Shown here piece after piece: positions 11,585 through 23,651 of a stretch of 64,000 bases of DNA. Origin of the DNA: Dermatemys mawii (Eukaryota; Chordata; Testudines; Dermatemydidae); assembly GCA_007922305.1 (NCBI GenBank), contig ML677329.1:958271-1022270 (forward strand). Direction: 5' to 3'. Positions within the stretch are counted from its first letter, which is position 1. The number at the start of each line of letters is the position of its first letter. The notes below the pieces were generated by a model that worked only from the letters and a program-made list of their open reading frames with translations, did not search any database and was not told the origin of the DNA. A program made the translations under genes and the position numbers.

Positions 11585-13146
11585 ATTCTTAATATATTTG
11601 CATTTCATTTTTGTCTGAAGCTTCCTTCCATGGATGTCTCACTTTGCATAATGGGTACATTGATGCAGAAGATTCTTAATTTGTGGGTGAACCTTGAGGC
11701 CTATCAGTGAGATGCGGTTCACCCTGAGGACAGACTCCAGATAGGAGAGGAAGAAGAGTTTACTCTATTTTTTGACCAAAAGTGAACCAGCAACATACTG
11801 TGCATCTTAACTAGTGAAAGCTGAACTTCAGAAGGTTGCACGATTCAGTTTGGATAAACTCTTATTTAAACCTCATGGATCTGAGCAGTTGGACTAGAAA
11901 TCGTATTGGACTAGACTTTCCTGGGAGATTTCAGGCACTTTGGCCTAAACTCCCATTGATTTCACATGTCACTTCAGTTGCCAGCCTGAATGTGGAAGAG
12001 ACTCGCAAAACTGAAAAACAAGGGAGAAAAGCCCTCAGAAACATTCAAACTTCAGAAAAGGATTTGTTCATATTGGACTTGAATTTTACAAGAAGCTATT
12101 GGTTTGTCTATCCTGGGGCTTTGTGATGATTGTATACTTTACAGTCAGAAGTAGAGAGGCAGGTTACAGAGTGGACTTAGCAACAAAGAGGTAAGAAACA
12201 GAGAGAAAAAGAGAGCTGTGCCTCAGCAGTTGCCATTTCCTGATGTTTTTGGGGCACATTCTGGATCTGGTTCCTAAGGCTCTGTGCTCTCCGTGCTCCA
12301 AAGATAGAACAAGTGCTGCAAAAAGTCATTCAACATTAAAAACTGTTCAGTGGCACTAGAGCCTTCTCCACACAAGGTAACAAGAGTTCCAGGTGGGACC
12401 TTGGGGTGTATCCCTGATCTCGGAGCAACTAGGGAGTACAGGGAACTACGTAAGGGAGCTCATACATAAATGAAGAGTGGAATTTCACAGGAATTTGACA
12501 CAAGATATGTTTTTAAGGAAGAAAACACTGGAACCAAAAAACATTAAAGAAACCATTTCATCGCTAGTATGCTGGGAAAATGCTAGTTCAAGAAAAAACA
12601 CATTTTACTTATTGATGTTATGGTAATGGTGCCAAGTGACAGGGCATTTGGATTACTGGCCGTATAAATTATGTGTTGAAGAACTGACCTAACTTTCTCA
12701 TTTATGGCAGTTATCTTCCTCTGGTCTCTCTCTCCCTATTTTCAACCAGCAAACATCTTGCCAATGTGTCAGAAGAATGTCTCATTGCACAGTAATAACT
12801 CCAGGGTCTGATCACTTATGAACTTGGATGAGACGGCTGTTGCAGAGCCAGCTGTTGGGTCCCATGAAATCCAATCTCTTTTTCTGTTTGTTTTTGTTTT
12901 TTGTTTTAAATGCAAGCTGCTGGCCTCCTTCCTTGTGATCAACCTTGAAAACGTTAACTGATGTAAACCAACATAAACAAGGAAAAGAGGAATATGCAGC
13001 TGAATTTCACTTCTGCAGCAGAAGGCTGAGGGATAAGGCATAATGTTCTAAGTTTTCTCCCTACAATCACACATTTCTTCTGTAAAATAAAGCAATCAAG
13101 TACGGGTGTACCCCAAAGAACAATTTCACTAATTCTCCCCCAAATC
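11585..13146. other. Unique sequence, no gene seen
   Basis: The longest chance frame here (11836-12126) has no domain. A run 'tttgtttttgttttttg' occurs near 12888-12905. No repeat family was recognised with confidence. Confidence 0.45.
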
Positions 13147-13737
13147 TTGAGGCCAGACCTGCATACGGTAGTGTGGTCAGCGTGGACTGAAAATGGCTCT
13201 GCTTGCAAAACATTTGCTTCACCAGCCCATCCTAGAATTCTAAAGCCAGCTGGGACTGAACTAGCTGCTGCTCTCTCACATAGGTGCCCCAATTCATTGT
13301 CACCCACCACAGTAGATGCTGTGACAGCTGCTGCAAGAAGAACTCCTCTTCTGCATTACCTCTCCCTCAAAGCTGCTAGGAGCATGAGGCACACATCATA
13401 TCACTCTCTCACTTCCTGCTCCCAATATGTACACACCCACAGCTCCAGCAATAGTGCACCAAGAGAATGCAAAATCAAGCTGCTGTTGCAGAGTGAAGTT
13501 CTGCTGCAGCTTCAGCCTGCCTCTCTCCTCGGTGATATCCTGCTTTGCCCAGCCCCAGCCTGGGACGTTAAAGAGTTAGCATTTGGAAGGAGCCAAGAGC
13601 CCCATTACTATCCAAACCACTCTGCCCTGCCAAGGATGCCTACTCCCCCACAGCAGCTAGGAGAGACCTCAAGAACTAAACAATTTTCCAACCAGTCACC
13701 TGGCATATCAGCAAAGTGGACATGTATCACCAGCTGA
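13147..13737 (+). other. Unrecognised 196-codon open frame, probably not a gene
   Basis: This is the longest repeat-free open frame in the first half of the window, in a stretch somewhat richer in GC than its surroundings. The translation is rich in Ser, Ala, Pro and Leu with no motif, signal peptide or membrane segment that I can identify. No splice signals, promoter or poly(A) signal support it. An open frame of this length can arise by chance in GC-richer DNA with few stop codons. It could also be part of an unrecognised repeat. Confidence 0.12.
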
Positions 13738-13739
13738 TG

Positions 13740-16190
13740 AGGATAATCCTTGAAAACTCTTCTTGCTATAAATTCGACAGTACATCACTGGTCCCAAAAT
13801 GCTGGTGCAGGATATGAATAATTCACCTTTGGCTGCAATGGGAGTTACTTGTAACTAGCGACGGCAGAGGCTGAGGGGAGAATTAGCCTCCAGACTGGAA
13901 GGTGGTAATTTAATGTAAATAAAACATGAGAGATTGTTAATTACACTTTCCTATTTAAGTCCTACCAAAAATTGACTGGGCAAAGAGAGGAGGTACAGGG
14001 CCATCATTTCAAAATAAATATTCTTACATAGATACATTATTTTATCTAGAACTTCAGTAAGAGGCGAGCCATCTTAAATAAGGTAAACACCAAATAGTGC
14101 ACATAAAGCGTTCTTACTTACTTCACAAGTCTAATAATGACTATAGCTGCCACGATAGCTTGTGGGGAAAAAAAAAATCTATTTAGTCAACCTATGTACT
14201 CCATTGTCATGTATTTTTTTAAATTTTGTTTCATTATCTGAAACCTAATAAATTCTTAATGATGGCATTGGTATTAACTGTGTATATATATATATGCACT
14301 AACTGTAAGAGGATACATTAATTTTGTTTTAATAAAATAGACTTTAGTGGTGATTTACCTTTTCTTTTGTAAATGGAAAGCATCTTTCAAATTGTTTCAG
14401 ATTTTGGAAAAAATGTCTTTTACCAGTTGTTCCAAGTAAAAGAAAAATTGATGTCTTATTTAGGATTAAAGTGTATTGCTTCCTTAACAGTGATTTTATG
14501 GATATATCTTAATTTTAATAATTGCCAACAGAGAGTCAATTGGAAATACTTGAATCAATGATAGTGTGTTCGTACATGCCTAATACACTATTAATTCAGA
14601 AATAACTCTTGTAATCCCTAAAAAGGGAGAGTACTGAAACTTTTTTGTTTTTACCTGTACTCCTGCTGACAATTACAAAGGCAAACCTATTGGCTCAAAG
14701 AAGATTTAGAGATTGCCATCTGCCACTATTATGATACTTAATAATCACTTATTACCAGCAGCAGCCTGGCTTAGATTTATATTGAAAATGGTAAATATTT
14801 TAATGTCCCCATAAGAGTAAATCTAGCCTGGAAGAGCTAGTTTTGAGTCATGCTGTAAAAGTTATCTTCAGCAAATACTAAGGAATGATGAATATATCCA
14901 CAAAGCCAAATTTTTCTCCTATCCTCAGGGAAATTTCACAAGAATATAGTAATGCAGGATCTGGCCAATTATGGTCATATTCCTGTGTGTTATTTTTCAG
15001 TTTAGCTTGTTCAGGTAGAGGTGGACCATGCCCTATTATAAATGATGTGATCTGAAATGGACAATAGCTTTGGTCTGCTTTAACTTCTTTGCTCTGTCTG
15101 GTTCATTTTGCTGTGACTGTGTTTTATATGGAGTGATCTTACAATCCTAAAATAAGCAAAGTTCCCTCTAACGTGTTATTACTTACTATTTATATAGACC
15201 CAAATGGTATTATTTTCACCTTAACATATGAATGTGAAAGCTGGAAATCCACCAAAGGTACAGACAGACATCTAAATGCTTGAAAAGCAAATGCCTCCGA
15301 AAAATTAAAAAGTATTAAACTGACTGAATTTATAATAAATGCTGAGATTTGTCAGAGACTTCCACAATCTTTTATCTCTCAAGTTATCCAGAACAAAAGA
15401 TGGAAATATCTAGGGCATGTGTTAAGAATGTTAAGGTGTGCCATTGGGCAGATGGAGGAATATGTAAAAAGAGACTGATTGAAAATCTCTCCATTGAATG
15501 TCATTTAGATAGGGGAAACTTATGGGACTTAAAAACACAAAGAACATGCAAAGAGTAGCTCAGGATAGACAGGAATGGCAGAACTGTGTTTGTGTCCTAA
15601 GCAACATTCAGATTCAGAACAACATTAGGTGCTTCACATGCAGAAAATTAGGACCTAATGAGAGTGCTCACATGTAGAAAGCTACTCAGGCACGTATTTG
15701 TTTGCAGGATCTGGGCCCATAGAAGGTTCCTGCGCTAATGGGCTTACATTCTAAATAAACAACATATTTACAAAAAGGAGAAGAAAGATCTACAAACACC
15801 ATTTTTAAGGCCCCTTGCCTGTATTTTTAGTCTATCCTAAACCTATGTTTCCTTTGTTCATATGTCCTAGCCTCATTTAATTTTCACCTTTAAATTTAAC
15901 CCTTATCACTCTGCCTCCAATATTTTTGAACTCTTCACAGTCTTCCTAGCTATTCTCTGTATCTCTCTACAAATCTTCAGCATTTTCCTTTCCCTATGCC
16001 CAATTCCTCTTTCTATTCAAACTTTCTGGTGGTTGATTTCAATTGGCTTTTGGCTTGAAACCTTCAGTGGGAGTTTTACCCTATCTAAGGAGTGCAAGAC
16101 TGGACTCTTAGGGCTTGGTCCTGTGAGGTGTTTCAATCAACAGTAGTCTCTGGTGCTCCACACATCTCATACTAAGCCCTGAGGCACATA
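13740..16190. other. AT-rich unique sequence, no gene seen
   Basis: The stretch contains a small TA run at about 14283-14296, A and T homopolymers, and no recognised exon. The part at 16085-16190 resembles fragments of low-complexity foldback repeats, but too weakly to assign. Confidence 0.45.
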
Positions 16191-16194
16191 TTAG

Positions 16195-16300
16195 TTATGA
16201 ACAATTGAGTCCAAATTTTTCAAAAGTGACCACTGACTTTAGGTGTCAATGTAGATGTTCCATCAAACACCAAAAGTTGAGGCACTCAGAATAGTAGCCA
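16195..16300. repeat. Possible degenerate interspersed repeat
   Basis: The words 'tttttcaaaagtgaccac' and 'tgactttaggtgtcaa', followed by 'gttgaggcactcag', resemble a common short repeat of turtle genomes that precedes many CR1 copies. Boundaries and class are not resolved. Confidence 0.3.
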
Positions 16301-16404
16301 GCAGTATCACATTTCTAATGATTTTGCTTCCATGAACAATCCACTAATCACAGTACACTTCAGCAGTGAGGGATGAAGGATAATCTTATGATTAATTTTA
16401 TGAC

Positions 16405-17793
16405 ATGAACAAAATTGTCAGACACATAGATGAACATAATTCGTTGGGAAAGAGTCAACATGATTTTGTAAAGGGAAATCATGCCTCACCAATCTACTAG
16501 TATTCTTTGAGGGGGTCAACAAGCATGTGGACAACAGGGAATCCAGTGGATACAGTGTACTTAGATTTTCAGAACGCCTTTGACAAAACTGCTCACCAAA
16601 AGCTCTTAAGCAAAGTAAATTGTCATGGGATAAGAGGGAAGGTCCTCTCATGAGCTGGTAACTGGTTAAAAGATAGGAAACAAAGGGTAGGAATAAATGG
16701 TCAGTTTTCAGAATGGAGAGAGGTAAATAGCGGTATCCCCCAGCGGTATGTACTGGGACTAATCAATATATTCATAAATGATCGGGAAAAGGGGGTAAAC
16801 AGTGAGGTGGCAAAATTTGCAGATGATACAAAATTGCTCAAGATAGTTAAGTCCCAGAAAGACTGTGAAGAGCTACAAAAGGATCTCGCAAAACTGGTTG
16901 ACTGGGCAACAAAATGGCAGATTAAATTCAGTGTTGATAAATGCAAAGTAATGCACATTTGAAAACATAATCCCAACTATACATATAAAATGATGGAGTC
17001 TAAATTGGGTGTTACAACTCAGACAAGATATCTTGGACTCATTGTGGATAGTTCTCTGAAAACATCCACTCAATGTTCAGTGGCAGTCAAAAACGTGAAC
17101 AGAATGTTGGGAATCATTATGAAAGGGATAGATAACAAGAAAGAAAATATCATATTACTTCTAGATAAATCTATGATACGCACACAGCTTGAATACTGGG
17201 GACAGATGTGTTCGCCCCATCCCAAAAAAGATATATTGGAATTGGAAAATGTTAACAAGGGGTCACAAAAATGATTGGGGTATGGAATGGCTGCAATCTG
17301 AGGAGAGAATAATAAGACTGGGACTTTTCAGCTTGGAGAAGAGACGACTAGAGGGGAATATGAGAGAGGTCTATAAATCATGACTGGTGTGGAGAAGGTA
17401 AATAAGGAAGTGTTATTTACTCCTTTTCATAACATGAGAATGAGGGGTCAAATGAAATTAATAGGTAACAGGTTTAAAACAAAAAAAAGGAAGTTTTTTT
17501 TCATACAATGCACAGTCAACGTCTGGAACTCCTTGCCAGAGGATGTTGTCAAAGCCAAGATTATAACAGGGTTCAAAAAAGAACTAGATGAGTTCACGTA
17601 GGATAGCTCTGTCGGTGGCAATTAGGGATGTTTGCCAGAAGCTGGGAATGGGCGACAGGTATGGATCACTTGAAGATTATCTGTTCACTTTATTCCCTCT
17701 AGTGCATCTGGCATTGACCACTGTTGGAAGACGGTACACTGGGGTAGATGGACCTTTGTTCTGACCCAGTACGACTATTCTTATGTTCTTAAG
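16405..17793 (+). mobile_element. CR1 LINE, 5'-truncated, ORF2 reverse transcriptase to 3' end
   Basis: This is the 3' 1.4 kb of a chicken-repeat-1 type non-LTR retrotransposon. In life, ORF2 encodes an endonuclease and reverse transcriptase that copy the element's RNA at the insertion site. The reverse-transcriptase active-site motif reads VAKFADDTKL, with FADD at 16816-16827. Upstream translated pieces match the fingers region (about 16450-16760) and downstream pieces match the C-terminal thumb ('RTQLEYWGQMCSP' at about 17178-17217, 'FSLEKRRLEGNM' at about 17326-17361, and '[12 protein letters not shown]' at about 17516-17551). The frame is broken by stops and shifts into segments starting near 16990, 17189 and 17380. 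It ends with 'ttctgacccagtacgac' followed by 'attcttatgttctta', typical of CR1 3' termini. It is inactive, and the 5' truncation is usual for CR1. Confidence 0.92.
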
Positions 17794-17805
17794 ATTGCAG
17801 CACAC

Positions 17806-18042
17806 AATAATGCTCAGAAAATCTGGGTTCTTGTGCTCTGCCACAAACTTCTTGAATGACATTGTCAAGTTATTTTATTTATTTATTTGTGTCTCAGTTT
17901 CCCATCCTTAAAATGGAGGTAAGTCTGCTTCTGCCTACCCTTTGTCTATCTTGTCTATTTAGACTGTAAGATTTCTGGGGCAGGGGAACTATCTTTTATT
18001 ATATGTTTTTACAGTGCCCGGCACAATGGGATGTTCATTTTG
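17806..18042 (+). repeat. MIR/CORE-type SINE
   Basis: Sense-strand landmarks are 'ctgggttcttgtgctctgcc', 'tgtgtctcagtttccc', 'cttaaaatggaggtaa' and the tail 'cagtgcccggcacaatggg'. Together these follow the body and 3' tail of MIR-like SINEs of amniotes, which derive from a tRNA promoter, a conserved core and a LINE-derived tail. The tRNA-like head is mostly lost. It lies directly after the CR1 end. It is non-coding. Confidence 0.7.
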
Positions 18043-18089
18043 GATAGGGCCTGAAGGCATTACTTTAAAACATATATCTAAAAATAATG

Positions 18090-19060
18090 AAAGTGAGGCA
18101 CATTATCAAGGTAGCATTTATGAATAAGACCTCAGTGACTTCATATCAGAGATTATCTTGACAATGAAAGTTTTAGAATGAGAGATACTTTTATTGTGTG
18201 CTCAATTCTAGTATTGGGGGGAGGTTTTGAAATATCTAGACAATTATTTGTCTTTTCACACCAGTTTTGTTTAGTTTCCATTTTATATTATGCAATATTC
18301 CATTTCTATATTATGCACTGTACAGCTGGGACATATTCAACAGCAGACATGGGACTTGCCAGTAATTGGAAACAGATTCTGAAGCAATGATTAGCACACA
18401 GTAAAACTACAGTGTTCCATGTGCTGCACACCGCTAGTAACCCTAGCCATTTTCTTTTCATCTGAGACAAGAAAGCCATGCATTTGCTGAACATTTTTGA
18501 CAGCTAAGTGGTAAATGCGCTATGAACTTTGTTTTCTAATTGTGTTGATATCTGCTGAATTTACTAATCATCAAATATTAATTCTCCATTAAAACAAAGC
18601 ACAGTCACACATTGCAAACAGTAAGTTAAAAAGACTGTTGATGACACAATTCTAGTTAGTTAAGGGACTTAGATCTATTCTGGAATGGTGTCAAGTTTTC
18701 AGAGATATGATTCACTGTTTTTGAAGAAGAAGATATTTCAGTCTGAATTATGTCCTGGGATTTTGCAACAGATCTAGGCAAGCTTCTCAAAACATTGCAC
18801 ATTCCTATCCAAACTTCATAACAAACATTTTCACTGAGAAAATATCTGCTGATCATTTCTTTTAAATACAATGCATATCTTGAAATTTAACATTTTCATA
18901 GTCAGGCACTGGGAAGATATTGCTGCCTGATATATTGTATTCAGGAACTAGAATGACCCTTACAAAGAAATACCATGTCAAAGCAATCTTTACAGAGCAA
19001 GGGTCTCCCTGTCCCACATACTATTAGGTGTGAAATGGGGAAGATGAACCAAAAATTACA
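18090..19060. other. AT-rich unique sequence, no gene seen
   Basis: No exon, RNA gene or repeat was recognised. Only short chance reading frames occur. Confidence 0.5.
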
Positions 19061-19065
19061 GCAAT

Positions 19066-19152
19066 AGGAGTCAGGAAATTGGGTTTCTAATCCTAGATCT
19101 ACTACAAAGTTCCTGGGTCACCTTGGGTAACTCACACAAAGTATAGTTCTGC
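19066..19152 (+). repeat. MIR-type SINE fragment (5' half)
   Basis: The sequence 'gggtttctaatcctagatct' followed by 'tcctgggtcaccttgggtaa' and 'ctcac' parallels the tRNA-like region and start of the core in the fuller copy at 24118-24427. The rest of the SINE is absent or too diverged to see. Confidence 0.55.
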
Positions 19153-19710
19153 TCTGATGCTAATGCTGTGGTTTACAGATTTATTTTCTCTATTTCCATA
19201 TGAATTCTAGAGTGGAAAGATGTCCCTTCCATCCCCCGCCCCATTTAACTGTTAGCCTGCAGATTTCCCCTGGGATCCATTCTCTTCTTGTACCGCTACC
19301 AATAATCACTGTTCTGTAGATAAAGCTATGCCATCAGTAACCCCTCTGCAACATTATTGCCATGAATAGGTTTGTATTGGTCTGAATAATGGGAAATGAG
19401 TAAACAATTGCACAAGAACCCCTTCCCCAACTCCCTGTCAAATAGTTGGATTGGTTCTGTAAGGTGAACAGGATGAAAAAGTAGAAAGAATTATTATTAT
19501 TTTTTTTTTGGTCACTGAAGGTATCAAGTATGGCTACATATGCAGGGGTCAGATTTGTGGAGTAAGAAAGCATTATTTGCAGACAGTGACTTTGCTCCTC
19601 AGGCTCTGTTCTCTTTCTATATGTTTCAAATAGAGTAGATAACACCTCAAAGGTATGTGCTGAGAAGCTTAATTCATGAATGTTTGTATAGCAGTTTGAT
19701 AGTTTCAAAT

Positions 19711-19808
19711 GGTGAAATTCATCCCTCTGCAGAGGGCCAGCACAAGATTTATGCAACATTTCATTCCCACTTAATGCAGAGGCCTTGGCACAGAGAGGAA
19801 TTTCATCA
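19711..19808. repeat. Foldback miniature element
   Basis: The left end 'ggtgaaattcatccctctgc' and the right end 'cagagaggaatttcatc' are inverted relatives, and inner words ('gccagcacaagatttatgca' against 'tgcagaggccttggca') continue the inverted pairing. This is the pattern of a palindromic MITE of about 98 bp. A left-arm relative lies at 7742-7800. Confidence 0.55.
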
Positions 19809-19809
19809 A

Positions 19810-20266
19810 GATGGAAAAAGCTAAAGAAGTTACAAGTACTATCACAGTATTACCTGACACTTCTACAAGGAATTATTAATAGGTCTTTAGTTATTTAAAC
19901 AACTTGGTTTAAGGCCATTATATACACTTTTCACTACTTAGTCTGACTTCTGTAATGAATTAATACTCTATAACATTTTGAAGATTCTCAGTCTCAGGGG
20001 TTCCTTTTAATCCTGTGACCCTCTGATTCTGACAGTGTGAACATATACTTTATTTTATGTAATTACAGATTATAATATAGGTGCTGATGATTGAGATTCT
20101 CTCTTAATTTCATCAGTCCCATCATTCATCAAATGGTGGTGTTGAAGGCATTTAAACAAATAATCTAACTTTTCTTCATAGTAGTGCAAAGAAGTTTTAT
20201 TGTTACCATCTGGATGTACTGAAGAAAATCATCAATTTCCTGCCTAGTAAAAGTATTTGATGTGGC
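19810..20266. other. AT-rich unique sequence up to the assembly gap
   Basis: No gene or repeat was recognised. Confidence 0.5.
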
Positions 20267-20666
20267 NNNNNNNNNNNNNNNNNNNNNNNNNNNNNNNNNN
20301 NNNNNNNNNNNNNNNNNNNNNNNNNNNNNNNNNNNNNNNNNNNNNNNNNNNNNNNNNNNNNNNNNNNNNNNNNNNNNNNNNNNNNNNNNNNNNNNNNNNN
20401 NNNNNNNNNNNNNNNNNNNNNNNNNNNNNNNNNNNNNNNNNNNNNNNNNNNNNNNNNNNNNNNNNNNNNNNNNNNNNNNNNNNNNNNNNNNNNNNNNNNN
20501 NNNNNNNNNNNNNNNNNNNNNNNNNNNNNNNNNNNNNNNNNNNNNNNNNNNNNNNNNNNNNNNNNNNNNNNNNNNNNNNNNNNNNNNNNNNNNNNNNNNN
20601 NNNNNNNNNNNNNNNNNNNNNNNNNNNNNNNNNNNNNNNNNNNNNNNNNNNNNNNNNNNNNNNNNN
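20267..20666. other. Assembly gap of exactly 400 N
   Basis: These bases are undetermined. The right edge is a TA run ('tatatatatatatata', 20667-20680), which suggests that the gap covers or was caused by an unassembled microsatellite. Reading frames that cross the gap are artefacts. Confidence 0.99.
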
Positions 20667-20689
20667 TATATATATATATAGTAACAAAG

Positions 20690-21228
20690 CTCCAAGTTTG
20701 TACTTGTGGGTCCTCCGCTTCCTGGCAGATTTAGAGGCCTCAGAAACTCATCTAGGCCCCAGAGTGACCTCCCTTTCTCAGTATAATTGGCAAGAGTCAC
20801 CACCTAGTGAGTTACCTTCATCACAGGCCAGTATGGAAGGTGGAAAAAGGGGGAGAGCCTGGGCCCACCCTCTACTCCGGGCTCCAGCCCAGGGACCCTA
20901 ATAGTATCAGCTAAGGTGGATGACCTTTTATCCACAAAACACAATTTAATTCCCTGGGCTACTTTCCCACAGCAGTCCCTGCTTCTTCAAACTCCACTTC
21001 ACCCTTACCTCAGGGCCTCCTTCCTTCTGGAAGATATGTTGTCCACCACTCAGTCTCACCAACAGCACAACTTCCTCTCACAACTCCTAACACCCCCCAG
21101 CCCACCTGACTAACTGGGAGGTTTTTATCTGGATTCAGCCAGTCCCTGACTGGCTTCAGGTGTCCCAATTAGGCTAGCTGTTTCTACTGTTTCTACTCCT
21201 TTCTAGAAGGTTCTTAATTGGCCCCGGG
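20690..21228. repeat. GC-richer block, probably an interspersed repeat of unknown class
   Basis: The block is clearly richer in GC and in CCC/CT-rich text than the neighbouring AT-rich DNA. It ends with 'gtcccaattaggctagctg' and 'cttaattggccccgggtg'. The style resembles antisense LTR or other retroelement DNA of turtles, but I see no terminal motifs or target duplications, partly because the left side lies next to the gap. Open frames here (for example 20916-21113) have no domain. Confidence 0.35.
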
Positions 21229-21350
21229 TGTATAATATATATATATGTGTGTGTGTATATATATATATATGTGTGTGTGTGTATATACACACACATATAC
21301 ATATATATATATACACACACACACACACATATATATGTACATATATATAA
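21229..21350. repeat. Compound TA/TG/CA microsatellite with mirrored halves
   Basis: Blocks of TA alternate with GTGTGT on the left and ACACAC on the right. The two halves are therefore inverted relative to each other, with a turning point near 21286-21288. Such sequence can extrude as a hairpin and is prone to slippage. The reading frames across it (Tyr/Val/Cys/Ile repeats) are artefacts of the dinucleotide repeat. Confidence 0.9.
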
Positions 21351-21673
21351 TGTAGAATACATACTGCCGATGAGATATGAAAGGAATTTATTTCTTAGCT
21401 GTATTTTGTACACTTACTTTTACAGTCAGTGTAAAAAAATTACCCATGAGCTTAAGTTTGTTGATGGAAGATTAAGCACATGTGTTAGGGTTTGCAGGAC
21501 TCAGCCCTCATTATGTGCATTGTTACAATTAATACAGATAATTTATTCACCATCTAAAGAGCACCACTTACTTCTCAAATACACTTTTTCTTTTCTTTTT
21601 TTCCCCCATCATGACAATTAAGGAGTAGACCATAAAGCCAAATGTCTTCCAAACAACAAGTCAAAAGTGACAC

Positions 21674-22094
21674 TGTCACAGAGCTAAAGACCTTGCTTCT
21701 CTGCAGCGGGGCTGGGTTAAAGGGCTAAAACCCTGAGCAGAGAGCCCAGCTGCAGACACTAATGAGGGCAGGCTCAGTGCAACCTACTGAGCCAGGTGGA
21801 ACCACTGGGGCTAATGACTGGGGAACAGTACAAACCCAGGGAAGAGCTCAGAGAAGGGGACTAGTCAGGCAGGATAAGGGGTACCTAGCTCTGTCTCTGC
21901 CAGTAGCAACAAGCCTCAAGGGGCCAGAGGACCCAGTAATGGGCCTGGTTCTGGGGAAGTTGGGACTATGTGAGCACTGTAAATAAAACAGCACGGATGA
22001 AGCACCAGAGTGGAGTGTTGGAGATCTTTTCTTTCACCAGCCTAAGCACGGGGCACAGGAACTAGGGGAAGGAAGCTTGTGCCACCCCGTGACA
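21674..22094 (+). mobile_element. Solo LTR of an LTR retroelement, plus strand
   Basis: This 421-bp segment starts with TGTCAC and ends with GTGACA, so the termini are inverted copies as in LTRs. It is flanked on both sides by a perfect 5-bp duplication, 'gacac' (21669-21673 and 22095-22099). A poly(A) signal AATAAA sits at about 21982-21987, consistent with the R region of an LTR. No internal coding region or second LTR is present nearby. The general design (about 0.4 kb, TG...CA, 5-bp duplication, AATAAA near the 3' third) parallels the minus-strand solo LTR at 11188-11579, but the bodies are not obviously the same family. Confidence 0.85.
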
Positions 22095-22099
22095 GACAC

Positions 22100-23165
22100 C
22101 TTTACTCATAACTGGATAAGCCTTGCCATGAATGCCTGCCTGTGGAATCATGAATAGTACTCATTTAGAATTCAAGTTAGTGGCTCTGCATCTGATGCAG
22201 TTCACTCCGCATTTGACCTCTCAGTCCTCATCCTCAAAGGAAACCTGGACAATGCTTTCAAAAGATGAGCCTAAGAGCTTACATTCAGAACTATGCTAGA
22301 CACGAAAAATCATGGTCTTCATAAAGACTTTGAATTTAGGCTTATTACAATTATCTGCAATCCACTACTGTCCCCCCACCCTTTTTTCTTATGACCACAG
22401 AGGTGTTAACTGGCCATTTCACCTTGAATGGTCTCTTACAATATATGCTAATATCTTATGCTAAACAATCTGTTCCACCTTGTATTTAGCTATGTCACTG
22501 TGAGTACCTTTTTTCAGACCAAAAGAACAGCTCTTTGTAAACTAGAAAGCTTGGCTCTCCCACCAACAGAATCTGGTCCAATAAAACGTGTTACCTTACC
22601 CACCTTGTCTTTCTGGTATCCTGGGACCAACATGGCTACAAGAACACTACAAATGGCAATCAAAGAGAAGTGTGACTTAAGTTGATGATCTTAATTTATG
22701 ATCAGTAAGACTGAGTATTGCAATTGCTATCAAAATTTACAGGGATAAAAAGCAATGGAAGAGTTAATGTCTTCTTTCTTCTCTTTGCCTTAGAAAGCAG
22801 GGAAGCAGTGGGTATCTAGTGAGTTTATAAAATAGATCTCTGGATTTAATGTAGGTTTTTTAAAAAGTTTCAGCCTCAAGGTTCGCAATTTACCACACCC
22901 TGGGGAGGCATAAGAGCTCCTGCTTTCTTAGCCAGGCTGACAGACCTGTGATGATGACATATTTGTGGGGAAGACACTGCCTGCCAGTTTAAATACATTT
23001 ATTTTATTTTTTTGCAGAAACCTTCTCAGTAACTGTATATTTAACAAGTGAATTAGTGAACAAGATCAGAATGAGCTGGAGTTTCACCTTACCTGAGTGC
23101 ACATTCTAGGAACACTGAGCTACACAAGGTTTTCAGTTTATCTTGTTTTTTCATTTGTCTGTGGT
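22100..23165. other. Unique sequence, no gene seen
   Basis: No exon, RNA gene or repeat was recognised. Confidence 0.5.
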
Positions 23166-23167
23166 AT

Positions 23168-23492
23168 TAAAAAGTACCTCTAGGGAGAGCAAATATTTAA
23201 TAATGGGATCTTCAATCTAGCAGAGAAAGGTATGACATGATCTAATGGCTAGCAGTTGAAGCTAGATAAATTCACTTTGAAAATAAGGTGTACATTTTTA
23301 ACAGGGAGAATAACTGATCATTAAGAACTTACATGGGGCTTTGGTGGCTTCTCCATCAATGTCATTTTTAAACCAAGATTGAATGTTGTTTTCCTAAAAG
23401 AAAATATTTGGGGGAAGTTCTATGGCCTGTATTATACAGGAGATCAGATTCGGTGATCACAATGGTCCCTTCTGGACTTGGAATCTATGAAC
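23168..23492 (+). mobile_element. CR1 LINE 3' end
   Basis: This is the last 325 bp of a CR1 element. It starts near 'cttcaatctagcagagaaag' and passes through 'gtacatttttaacag' and 'ggggaagttctatggcctgt'. The typical end is 'cacaatggtcccttctgg' with 'ggaatctatgaa'. It is the same subfamily as the plus-strand CR1 at 58575-60561/61587-61655 and serves as an internal reference for what is missing there. It is non-coding or inactive. Confidence 0.88.
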
Positions 23493-23651
23493 ATAGCTGT
23501 AGGTGTCAATATATTAACTGTGGGGATGAATGAAACATCTACAGTTAGTGAAACAGATCACGTTTTAAGCTTCAGTCAGTTAAAAATGGTTTAAAAAACT
23601 CAGATTTTTATGGAAGGAACTGAAGCTGTGAAGCACGTGCAGCCAAGAGTA

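Noticed and set aside
13147..13737. 196-codon open frame as a real gene
   Set aside because: No domain, splice signal, promoter or poly(A) support. The length is compatible with chance in GC-richer DNA.
20165..20901. Long frames on both strands across 20165-20901
   Set aside because: They are produced by the 400 undetermined bases and have no real sequence content.
21174..21621. Frames with Tyr/Val/Cys/Ile repeats
   Set aside because: They are translations of the TA/TG/CA microsatellite.
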